A stretch of DNA of 64,000 nt from Deltaproteobacteria bacterium. Lineage in GTDB: Bacteria > Myxococcota > Myxococcia > Myxococcales > Anaeromyxobacteraceae. A model generated the notes under the pieces. It was given only the letters and a program-made list of their open reading frames with translations, did no database searches and was not told the DNA's origin. The number at the start of each line of letters is the position of its first letter. Position 1 is the stretch's first letter. Both the position numbers and the translations under genes were made by a program. Location of the stretch: positions 1-64,000 of the forward strand of contig JACRMN010000013.1 of assembly GCA_016214955.1 (NCBI GenBank). The letters run 5' to 3'. This document shows positions 10,305 to 22,190 of this stretch, piece by piece.

Positions 10305-10795
10305 GTCTCGCTCCTGATGATCATCTTCCTGGCGTTCTCGAGGAACCTGTCGAGCTTGCGGGCCACGGTGCGGCGCGAGACGCCGAGCATCTCGGCCACC
10401 TCCTCGTGCTCCAGCCCGTCGACGAGCACGCCGACGGCCACCGTCTGCGTGGTCTCGTCGAACTTCCCAAGCACCTGCTGCACCAGGTGGCGGTCGGGGT
10501 AGCTCTCGCGGGCCGGCCCGTCGGGGATCTCGAGCTCCGTCTTGGCGGTGTCCTCGCCGCGGCGGGTGGAGTTGCGGCGCAGGTTGAGGCAGTGGTTCAT
10601 GGCCACCCGGTAGAGCCAGGGCAGTACCGTCTCGCGATCCGAAAGCCGCTCCATGTCGCGCACCAGCTTCATGAACACTTCCTGCGTTGCATCCTTGGCC
10701 GCCTCCGGGTCGCGGAGGAGGCGCAGGCATCGGCGGTAGACCAGCGGGCCGTATTCTCTGTAAAGCGCTGCGGCACGCGATCGGCTCTCCTCCAA
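10301..10795 (-). CDS. ECF sigma factor of the caspase operon
   Basis: 164 residues from the TTG at 10795. Region 2 reads LRLLRDPEAAKDATQEVFMKLVRDM...LPWLYRVAMNHCLNLRR and region 4 HEEVAEMLGVSRRTVARKLDRFLENARK. The TTG has AAGGAG six bases before it; an alternative GTG at 10843 adds 16 residues but has no properly spaced ribosome site. The gene heads a four-gene operon with its anti-sigma factor, the caspase-like protease and the RCC1 lipoprotein. It lacks the C-terminal extension of ECF41 sigma factors, so it is not an obvious reader of the motif at 5.6-6.4 kb. Confidence 0.88.
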   Translation of the reverse strand: MEESRSRAAALYREYGPLVYRRCLRLLRDPEAAKDATQEVFMKLVRDMERLSDRETVLPWLYRVAMNHCLNLRRNSTRRGEDTAKTELEIPDGPARESYPDRHLVQQVLGKFDETTQTVAVGVLVDGLEHEEVAEMLGVSRRTVARKLDRFLENARKMIIRSET

Positions 10796-11152
10796 GACAG
10801 GCTCCTTGTCCCGATGACACCGGGACCATTCCGGGTGGGCCACCCTTCGGTACGGGCCGCCCGAAAAAGTACCGTTCCGCGCGAAACCCTGAAAGAAAAC
10901 GGCTTCCAGGGCGACCAGGCCCCAGTTGGGCTGGCGCGGCCACCGTGGCCAGCCGCGCCCCCCGCGCGCGGCCCCGGCTCGGGCCCGGAGCAGGTGCCCT
11001 GATTTCGGGCATCACCCTGCCTGGGTCGTAGGCAGCGCACGCGAATTTCCTTCAGGATCCGCGGCGGATCCGGGGTTCCTGCCCGGCATGCAGCATGCTA
11101 TGCAGGCGGCCGACTAACGCCCCCGCACCACCCACGGAGACAGGAAAGAACG
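10796..11152. other. Divergent region, ECF sigma / glnA
   Basis: A gap of about 357 bases between the divergent sigma operon and glnA. The stretch 10861-10915 is clearly richer in A/T than its surroundings and may be the sigma-operon promoter. The glnA side holds the sigma-54-type element at 11084-11099. No gene was seen. Confidence 0.5.
11084..11099 (+). promoter_or_regulatory. Sigma-54-type promoter of glnA
   Basis: CGGCATGCAGCATGCT matches TGGCACRN4TTGCW at GG (11085-11086) and GC (11097-11098) with the required ten bases between, plus C4, A5, R7, T13 and W16. It starts about 70 bases before the glnA ATG. NtrC, encoded in this window, would be the activator. No clear NtrC site was identified by eye. 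Confidence 0.55.
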
Positions 11153-12577
<1,425 letters not shown>

Positions 12578-12619
12578 ACTGCGAGGACGCCGCGGCCCCG
12601 CCGGTGGCCGAGGCAGGAG

Positions 12620-12652
12620 GCGGCCGCCCCTCACCGGGGCGGCCGTCTTCGT
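12620..12652 (+). terminator. glnA terminator
   Basis: CGGCCGCCCC (12621-12630) and GGGGCGGCCG (12636-12645) form a perfect 10-bp stem with a five-base loop, followed by TCTTCGTT, 44 bases past the stop. Confidence 0.75.
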
Positions 12653-12699
12653 TCTGGGACCCGCTCGTCCGCCCCCCGCACCGCGGGTATCATCCCCCG

Positions 12700-13908
12700 G
12701 TGTCCGCCGGCGCCGGTCAGCTCCCCGCCCCCTACTGGTGGCTCTTCGCCGGCCAGGCGGTGAACTCCTCGGCCAGCTTCGTCCTCCCCTTCCTGGCCCT
12801 GTTCCTCACCGCGCGGGGCTTCCGCACCGAGGAGGCGGGGCTGGTGGTGGGGCTCTTCGGCGGCGGGCTGCTGGTCTCCGGGCCGCTCGCCGGCCTGACG
12901 GCCGATCGGTTCGGCCGCCGGCCCACCATCCTCGTCTCGCTGTTCGGCGGCGCGGCGGCCACCGCCGTCCTGCCGGCACTGCACCAGCCTGCGGCCCTGG
13001 CCGCGGCGGTGGGCCTCCTGGGGCTCGTCGCCTCGGCCTACCGGCCGGCCTCCAGCGCCGCCGTCGTCGACCTCGTCCCGCCCGAGGGGCGCACCCGCGC
13101 CTTCGGCCTGCTGTACTGGGTGGCCAACCTCGGCATGTCGCTCTCCGCCGCGGGAGGCGGGCTGCTCGCCGCCCGGGGCTTCGGCCTCCTCTTCCTCTTC
13201 GACGCCGCCACCACGCTGGTCTTCGCGCTCCTCGTCTGGTGGCAGGTGCCCGAGACGCGTCCGGCGGCGCCGGCGGGCGGAGCGACGCCGGGCGGCTACC
13301 GCGAGGTGCTGGCCGACCGCTGGCTGCTGCTCCTGCTCGGCCTGCAGCTCCTCTTCCTCGTCCCCTTCCTGCAGTTCATGGTGGCGCTCCCGGTCCACAT
13401 GTCGCAGCTCGGGCTGGGCCCAGCCGTCTATGGACGCGTACTGGCCGTGAACGGGGTCGCCATCGCGCTGCTGCAGCCCCTGGCGGCGCGCTGGCTGCGA
13501 GGCCTCGACGCCGGGCCGGTGCTGGCGGTGGCCTCGGCGCTGGTGGGGATTGGCGTCGGCGCCTACGGGCTCTGCGCCTCGGCCTGGCAGTTCGCCGGCG
13601 CCACGCTGCTCTGGTCGCTGGGGGAGATCCTGGCCTTCCCCACCGTGGCCACCCTGGTGGCGGCGCTGGCGCCAGCCCACCTGCGCGGCCGCTACCAGGG
13701 GCTGTACTCCGTGGTGTGGGGCGTGGCCATGCTGGTGTCGCCCGTCCTGGGGGCGTCGGTGCTCGACCGGCTCGGCGCCCGGGCGCTCTTCTCCGGCTGC
13801 CTGGTGACGTGCCTGGCGGTGGCCGCCGGCCACCTGGCCGCGGGGCCGGGCCGCCGCCGCCGCCTGGCCGCGCTGGCGCAGGCCGAGGGCTCGCGCACCG
13901 CGGCATGA
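12700..13908 (+). CDS. MFS transporter, drug-efflux-like
   Basis: 402 residues with about twelve hydrophobic segments, i.e. a major facilitator superfamily permease of the inner membrane. The loop after helix 2 reads GLTADRFGRRP, the MFS motif A. The RGRYQGLYSVVWGVAML stretch in the second half resembles the MdtH/YceL-type multidrug efflux branch. Substrate unknown. The GTG at 12700 is the first start before the first helix; no strong ribosome site is visible, so the start is uncertain. It follows glnA beyond a terminator and is separated from the next gene by 43 bases. Confidence 0.85.
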   Translation: MSAGAGQLPAPYWWLFAGQAVNSSASFVLPFLALFLTARGFRTEEAGLVVGLFGGGLLVSGPLAGLTADRFGRRPTILVSLFGGAAATAVLPALHQPAALAAAVGLLGLVASAYRPASSAAVVDLVPPEGRTRAFGLLYWVANLGMSLSAAGGGLLAARGFGLLFLFDAATTLVFALLVWWQVPETRPAAPAGGATPGGYREVLADRWLLLLLGLQLLFLVPFLQFMVALPVHMSQLGLGPAVYGRVLAVNGVAIALLQPLAARWLRGLDAGPVLAVASALVGIGVGAYGLCASAWQFAGATLLWSLGEILAFPTVATLVAALAPAHLRGRYQGLYSVVWGVAMLVSPVLGASVLDRLGARALFSGCLVTCLAVAAGHLAAGPGRRRRLAALAQAEGSRTAA

Positions 13909-13951
13909 AGGGTTTGATCGCCGCCCGGTCGCCCGGTATCGTGGCCGCCTC

Positions 13952-15268
13952 GTGGCTGCCCAGCGGATCCTGCTCGTCGACGACAACCAGGTGCTCGTCG
14001 CGCTCCTCGCCCGGATGCTGGAGGCGGAGGGGTTCGTGCCGGTGCTGGCGCTGCGGGGCCGCGCCGCCCTGGACAAGATCGCCGCCGAGCCGCCCGACGC
14101 CGCGGTGGTCGACGTGCTCCTGCCCGACATGATGGGCTACGACGTGGGCGCCGCCCTGCGCAAGGTGGGCGTGCCCTTCGTCTTCATGACCGGCATCTTC
14201 AAGGGCGGGAAGGCGGCCACCGAGGCCAAGACCCAGCACGGCGCCGCCGCCTACTTCGAGAAACCCTTCGACGCCAAGAGGCTGGTGGACATGCTCCGCA
14301 CCATGCTGCCCGCGCCCGAGGCCACTTCCGCGCCGCCAGCTCCCACCCGCGAGGAGCCGGTGGACTTCGAGCTCGACGTGGCGGTCGAGGCCGAGGAGCG
14401 GGTCGATCCCATGGAGCTCACCGGCCGGGTGGAGGTGGTGGAGGGCGGCCACGTCCAGGCCATCATCCGCGGCCAGCCGCTGCAGGCGGTGGCGGTGGAG
14501 CCGCCGGCCAACACCCCGCCGCCGGTGGCCCGCCCCCGCGAGCCCGAGACCGCGGCGCGCGGCGCCAGCCAGGCCCCGCCGGTGGGGGAGCTGCGCGACA
14601 ACTTCCCCGAACTCATCACCGCCTTCTGGCTGGCGCAGCAGGACGGCGAGCTGGTGCTGCAGAAGGGCAAGGTCCGCAAGGTCGTCTACTTCGAGAAGGG
14701 GCGGCCGGTGTTCGCCAGCTCCAACCTGCTGGCCGATCGCTTCGGCCCCTTCCTGCACCGCGTCGGCAAGATCAGCCAGTCGCAGCTCGACGCCGCGGTG
14801 GCCATGGAGCGGCCGGGCACGCTGGTGGGCGACACCTTCGAGGAGCTCGGCTACCTGCAGGAGCAGGAGAAGATCTACTACCTGGCACAGCAGGTGAAGG
14901 CCATCATCTACTCCCTGTTCGCCTGGGAGGAGGGGCGCTACCGGCTCTCCTCGGGCAACCGGGCGCCGCGCGGCGCCACCCACATCGAGGTTCACCCCGC
15001 CAACCTCATCGTCCGCGGGGTGAAGAAGCTCTACAAGCCCGAGCGGCTGGCGCGGCTCCTGCGCCCCACCGACAGGCTCCTCCCCACCCAGCAGCCGGCC
15101 TACGGCCTCCACGAGGTGGTGCTGGAGATCTGGGAGGCGCAGCTCATGCCCCAGGTGAACGGCCAGCGCACCGTGGCCGACCTGGTGAAGATGTCGGGCC
15201 GGACGGAGCCGGAGGCCCTGGCCTTCCTCTGGTCGCTGGTGGCCCTGCAGATCCTGGAGCGCGGCTAG
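13952..15268 (+). CDS. Response regulator with DUF4388 (PATAN) domain
   Basis: 438 residues. An N-terminal receiver (1-120: RILLVDDNQ, phospho-acceptor in VVDVLLPDMMGYD, EKPFDAKRL) is joined by a Pro-rich linker to a DUF4388/PATAN domain from about 205 (GELRDNFPELITAFWLAQQDGELVLQKGKVRKVVYFEKGRP split over the domain start). A further helical part reaches the C-terminus. Such proteins are typical of Myxococcota and Deltaproteobacteria and act in signalling without DNA-binding output; PATAN domains are linked to motility or polarity control in other bacteria. No histidine kinase is adjacent. The GTG start gives a normal receiver N-terminus. Confidence 0.88.
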   Translation: MAAQRILLVDDNQVLVALLARMLEAEGFVPVLALRGRAALDKIAAEPPDAAVVDVLLPDMMGYDVGAALRKVGVPFVFMTGIFKGGKAATEAKTQHGAAAYFEKPFDAKRLVDMLRTMLPAPEATSAPPAPTREEPVDFELDVAVEAEERVDPMELTGRVEVVEGGHVQAIIRGQPLQAVAVEPPANTPPPVARPREPETAARGASQAPPVGELRDNFPELITAFWLAQQDGELVLQKGKVRKVVYFEKGRPVFASSNLLADRFGPFLHRVGKISQSQLDAAVAMERPGTLVGDTFEELGYLQEQEKIYYLAQQVKAIIYSLFAWEEGRYRLSSGNRAPRGATHIEVHPANLIVRGVKKLYKPERLARLLRPTDRLLPTQQPAYGLHEVVLEIWEAQLMPQVNGQRTVADLVKMSGRTEPEALAFLWSLVALQILERG

Positions 15269-15287
15269 CGCCCGGCGCCGCGCGCGG

Positions 15288-16385
15288 CTACACGTGCCGC
15301 GCGGTGGGGTCCTGTCCCGGCCCGTCGGCCGGGAGGCGCGCCGCCAGCGCCAGGTGCTCCGGCGTCCGCAGCACCCCGGCCAGCGCGTCCGCGTCGGGCG
15401 GCGGGCCGGCCCAGCGCCGAAGCACGGCGGCCCGCGCCTGCGCCTCCTGGAGCCGCTCCCGCGAGATGTGGCCGCGCTCCACCGCGGCGCGCAGGGCGTC
15501 GATGGCGGCGTGCTGCACCCCGGGCCGGTGGCAGACGAGGATCACGTCCACGCCGGCGTTCACCGAGGCCACCACCGCCTCGGCCAGGGGAAAGTGCTCG
15601 GCCACCGCCTTCATCTCCAGGTCGTCGGAGATGACCGGCCCGTGGAAGCCGCACTCCTCCCGCAGGAGCCGCAGCACCGCGGGGCTCATGGTGGCGGGCC
15701 GGTCGCGGTCGAGCGCCGAGAAGACCACGTGGGCGGTCATCACCGAGGCCACCCCGGCGCGGGCCAGCGCCGCGAAGGGCGGCAGCTCCACCGACCGCAG
15801 CCTGGGCAGCTCATGGGTCAGCCTGGGAAGGTCGCGGTGGGAGTCCTGGCTGGTGTCGCCGTGGCCGGGGAAGTGCTTGGCGCAGGCGGCGACCCCCTGC
15901 GACTGGAGCCCCTGCGCCAGCGCCGCGCCGAGGCGGCCCACCACCGCCGGGTCGGCGGAGAAGGCCCGGTCGCCGATGACCGGGTTCTCGGGGTTGGTGT
16001 CCACGTCGACCACCGGCGCGTAGTCGAGGTCGATGCCCACGGCGCGGAGCTCGCGCCCCAGCAGCGCCCCGGCCTGGCGCGCCAGCGCCTCGTCGCCGCG
16101 CGCCCCCAGGGCCCGCATGGCCGGCAGCTCGGTGAAGCCGTGCCGCTCCCGCAGCCGCATCACCCGCCCGCCCTCCTGGTCCACCGAGAGGAGGAGCGGC
16201 CGCCCGGCCTCGCGCTTCAGCGCGCCGGTGAGCCCCGCCACCTGGGCCGCCGACTCGACGTTGCGGGCGAAGAGGATGACGCCGCCCACGCCGCGGCGCA
16301 CGAGCTCGCGCACCTCGGGCGAGGGCGCGGCCCCATGGAAACCCACGGTGAAGAGGCTGGCGCAGGCGGCGTCGAGCGCGGACAT
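15288..16385 (-). CDS. nagZ: Beta-N-acetylhexosaminidase
   Basis: 365-residue glycoside hydrolase family 3 enzyme of the single-domain NagZ type. It removes GlcNAc from anhydro-muropeptides in cytoplasmic peptidoglycan recycling. Diagnostic parts are LLLSVDQEGGRVMR (65-77), the His/Asp dyad loop KHFPGHGDTSQDSH (170-183) and the nucleophile in VISDDLEMKA (Asp254). Length and single domain fit NagZ; no signal peptide is present. The gene is convergent with the response regulator gene (20-base gap). Confidence 0.92.
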   Translation of the reverse strand: MSALDAACASLFTVGFHGAAPSPEVRELVRRGVGGVILFARNVESAAQVAGLTGALKREAGRPLLLSVDQEGGRVMRLRERHGFTELPAMRALGARGDEALARQAGALLGRELRAVGIDLDYAPVVDVDTNPENPVIGDRAFSADPAVVGRLGAALAQGLQSQGVAACAKHFPGHGDTSQDSHRDLPRLTHELPRLRSVELPPFAALARAGVASVMTAHVVFSALDRDRPATMSPAVLRLLREECGFHGPVISDDLEMKAVAEHFPLAEAVVASVNAGVDVILVCHRPGVQHAAIDALRAAVERGHISRERLQEAQARAAVLRRWAGPPPDADALAGVLRTPEHLALAARLPADGPGQDPTARHV

Positions 16386-16418
16386 GGAGCGAATCTAGCG
16401 CAGCCCCGGCGGAGACGC

Positions 16419-18556
16419 TCAGGCGAGCAGCAGCCCCTCGGCCAGGAACAGAACCACCGCCGCGAGGAGCAGGAGCGACCAGAGCGGCGTGGGCCGCTCG
16501 CTGCGGGGCGCGGCGTCGGCGGCCACGTGGGCGTGGCCCTGGCCGCCGAACCAGGCGGTGAGCTCGGAGGGCTCGAGCCGGCTGGTGTCGGCCTCGCGGG
16601 CGTCGGGCACGGCGGCGAAGGCCAGGGAGGGGTCGAGCCGCTCCTGCCCGCCCTCGGCCACCTTCACCTGCCAGAGCCCGGGCCTGTCGGGCGTGACCTC
16701 CGCCGCGCCACCGGGGCCTGCACCGGCCAGGCTCCCGGGCCGCCGCTCCTTGCCGTCGGGCCCGACGACCGCCACCACCTTCTTCCCCTCGGGGGCGCCC
16801 AGGGCCCGGGGCACGCCCACCGGCACCGAGGTGGTGCGCCGCTCCTCCAGCGAGCCGGCCAGCCAGGAGACGAAGCGCTGCAGGGCGGGGAGGAAGCTGG
16901 TGCGGATGGGCCAGTCGGACCACTCGCGGTCGGCGGTGGAGGTGTAGAGCAGCACCCGGCCGGCGCCGCGGCGCGCCGCCACCAGCGCGGGCGAGCCGTC
17001 GTCGAAGGCCATGAGCACCTGGTCTCCCTCCCCCTTCCGCGCCGGCCGCAGCAGCATGTAGCGGTAGGTGCGGGCCCCGGTGATGCCCTCGGCGGCGGCG
17101 CCGGCGAAGAGGGAGAGGGCCGGGTGGGCCTGGTCCAGGGTGGCGAAGCGGGCCGCCCGCTCGGCGGCGCCCGGCTGCCCCTTCTCGGCGGCTGTCTTCA
17201 CCACGTGCAGCGGGCGCGGCAGGAGACCGCCGAGCTGCTCCGCGTAGGTGTCGGGATCGACCTGGTCGCCCATGGCCACGAAGAGGCCGCCGCCCTTCTC
17301 CACGAAGGTGCGCAGCTCCTCGGCCTTGGGGCCCAGCGAGCGGACGTTGAGGAGCAGCACCACGTCGTGGTCGGCGAAGCGGGTGCGGGAGAGCGACTCG
17401 CCGTCCACCACCGTGGGGCGCACCGGCGAGGCGGGCGAGGCCAGCGCCGCCTCGGCGAAGAAGGCGGCGTCGCGGTGCTTCACCGGGCTGGCGGCGCCGT
17501 CCACGAGGAGCGCCCGCACCTCGCGGGGCACGTCCACCACCAGGGCGCGGGCGTCGTCGTACTCCAGGGCGTCGCCGGGCAGGGAGACGGTGAGGCCGGT
17601 GGTGCCGCCGGCGGGCAGCGTCAGGGAGAGCTGCTTCTTCACCACGCCGCCGGGCGGCACGGTGACGAAGGCCCGCAGCGCCACCGGGCCTGCCGGCGCC
17701 AGGCCGGTGCGGAGCTGGAGCGGGACGTCCTCGGCGGCGGCGCGGCCGCGGTTGGCCACCGCCACCGTGACCCGGAAGCCGCGCGGCCCGGCGGCGGGGT
17801 CGGGCTCGACCGAGAGGTCGGCGACGCCGAGGTCGGGGAGCGGCTCGCCGCGGGCGGCGTCGAGCAGCGTCACCTCGGGGCGCACGGCGCCGCGCGGCGT
17901 CTGCACCAGCGGCGCCGCGGCGTCGAGCCGCCAGGCCGAGGCGGTGAGGTCGGTGGCCAGCACCAGCCGCTGCGAGAGCATCGAGGCCGAGGCCGACTCG
18001 GAGAGGGCCCGGGCCGCGGCCGCGGCGCAGCCGCTCATGTCGGCGTGGAGGGCGGTGGGCTCGGCCTCCTCCAGCACGCGGCGCACCGCCGCCTTGTCGA
18101 AGCCGGCCGGCTCGGCCCGCGGCGCCTCGCCCCCGCCGCACACCAGGGCGGTGGCCGGCTCGTCGTTGCCCAGCGAGGCCAGGGCCTGGAGGGCATCCTG
18201 GCGGGCCCGCTCGAAGAGGCTCCGCCCGCCGAGCCGGTAGGTCATCGAGGCCGAGGCGTCGAGGACGATGGCGGTGGCCGCCGGGCCGCGCGCCGCGGCA
18301 GCCGCTTCCTGCGGGCGCAGCAGCTCCGGCCGGGCGATGGCCAGGGCCACCGCCGCCAGCAGGAAGGTGCGGGCCAGGAAGAGCAGCAGCTTCCTGAGCC
18401 GCAGCCGGCGCTGGTTCTCGCGCCGGGCCTGGAAGAGGAAGTCGAGGGCCGGAAACGGGGTGGGGCGCGGCCGGCGGCGGAAGAAGAGGTGGACGAGGAG
18501 CGGCAGGGCGGCCGCGGCCAGGCCCCAGAGCAGGAGCGGGTGGAGGAAGCCCAGGC

Positions 18557-18560
<4 letters not shown>
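16419..18560 (-). CDS. BatA-like membrane protein with VWA domain
   Basis: 713 residues. Two N-terminal membrane segments (about 6-27 and 57-77) match the BatA/TIGR02226 N-terminal region. A von Willebrand A domain follows from 98 with the MIDAS start DASASM (101-106). A large extracytoplasmic part then leads to a last helix (PLWSLLLLAAVVLFLAEGLLLA) at the C-terminus. It overlaps the DUF58 gene by four bases. In such MoxR/DUF58/VWA clusters the proteins are thought to work with the AAA+ ATPase in envelope stress or metal-ion-dependent assembly; the exact role here is unknown. Confidence 0.85.
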
Positions 18561-19452
<892 letters not shown>

Positions 19453-19456
<4 letters not shown>

Positions 19457-20466
19457 CCCTTCACCTGCTCCAGCAGCCGGGTGACGATCTGCTCGCTCGT
19501 CACCCCGTCCGACTCGGCGCGGAAGTTGGTGAGCACGCGGTGCACCAGCACCGGCCGGGCAAGCGCCCGCACGTCCTCCACCGAGGCGGCCATGCGGCCG
19601 TCGAGGATGGCGCGGGCCTTGGCCGCCAGCACCAGGTGCTGCGAGGCGCGCGGCCCGGCGCCCCACTCCACCAGCTCCTTCACGAAGGCGGGCGCGCCCG
19701 GCTCCCTGGGCCGGGTGAGCCGCACCAGCTCCACCGCGTGGCGCACCACGTGGTCGGCGGCCGGCACCCGGAGCACCAGGTCCTGCAGCTCGGTGATCTC
19801 CTGGGCCGAGAGCAGCCGGGTGAGCGGCTGGCGCGCGCCGGTGGTGGTGGTGCGGACGATCTCCACCTCCTCCTCCGGCGTGGGGTAGTGGACCGAGACG
19901 TAGAACATGAACCGGTCGAGCTGGGCCTCGGGCAGGGGATAGGTGCCCTCCTGCTCGATGGGGTTCTGGGTGGCGAATACCTGGAAGGGCGGCGGCAAGG
20001 GGTAGGTGCGGCCGCCGGCGGTGACCCGCTGCTCCTGCATGGCCTGCAGGAGGGCCGCCTGGGTCTTGGGCGGGGTGCGGTTCACCTCGTCGGCCAGCAG
20101 CAGGTTGGCGAAGATGGGGCCGGGGACGAAGCGGAAGGCCCGCTTGCCGGTGGTGTGGTCCTCCTCCAGCACGTCGGTGCCGGTGATGTCGGAGGGCATC
20201 AGGTCCGGGGTGAACTGGATGCGGTTGAAGGAGAGGTGCAGCACCTCGGCCACGGTGGAGATGAGCAGGGTCTTGGCCAGGCCCGGCACGCCCACGAAGA
20301 GGCAGTGGCCGCGGGCGAAGAGCGCGATGAGCAGGTGGTCCACCACCTCGCGCTGGCCGACGATGCGCTTCTCGATCTCGCCGACCACGCGCCGGCGGGC
20401 CTCGGCGAGGCGGCGGACGGCGTCCAGGTCGGCTTCGGGCGGCGCTGCGGTGGCGGTGCTCTCCAT
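19453..20466 (-). CDS. MoxR-family AAA+ ATPase
   Basis: 337 residues. Walker A reads GVPGLAKT (59-66), Walker B LLLADEVNR (122-130), with the MoxR signatures QFTPDLMPSDITGTDV, ALLQAMQEQRVT and FATQNPIEQEGTYPLPEAQLDRF. A chaperone-like ATPase acting in the cytoplasm with the DUF58 and VWA proteins encoded after it. The ATG at 20466 is 17 bases from the stop of the TPR-metalloprotease gene, so it belongs to the same operon. Confidence 0.95.
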
Positions 20467-20483
20467 CGGGTCTCCGTTTCCGT

Positions 20484-22186
<1,703 letters not shown>

Positions 22187-22190
<4 letters not shown>

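Noticed and set aside
10849-10878. ECF-type autoregulated promoter (GGAAC ... CGTACC, minus strand) before the sigma gene
   Set aside because: The spacing of 18-19 bases is longer than usual and the -10 match is poor; not strong enough to call.
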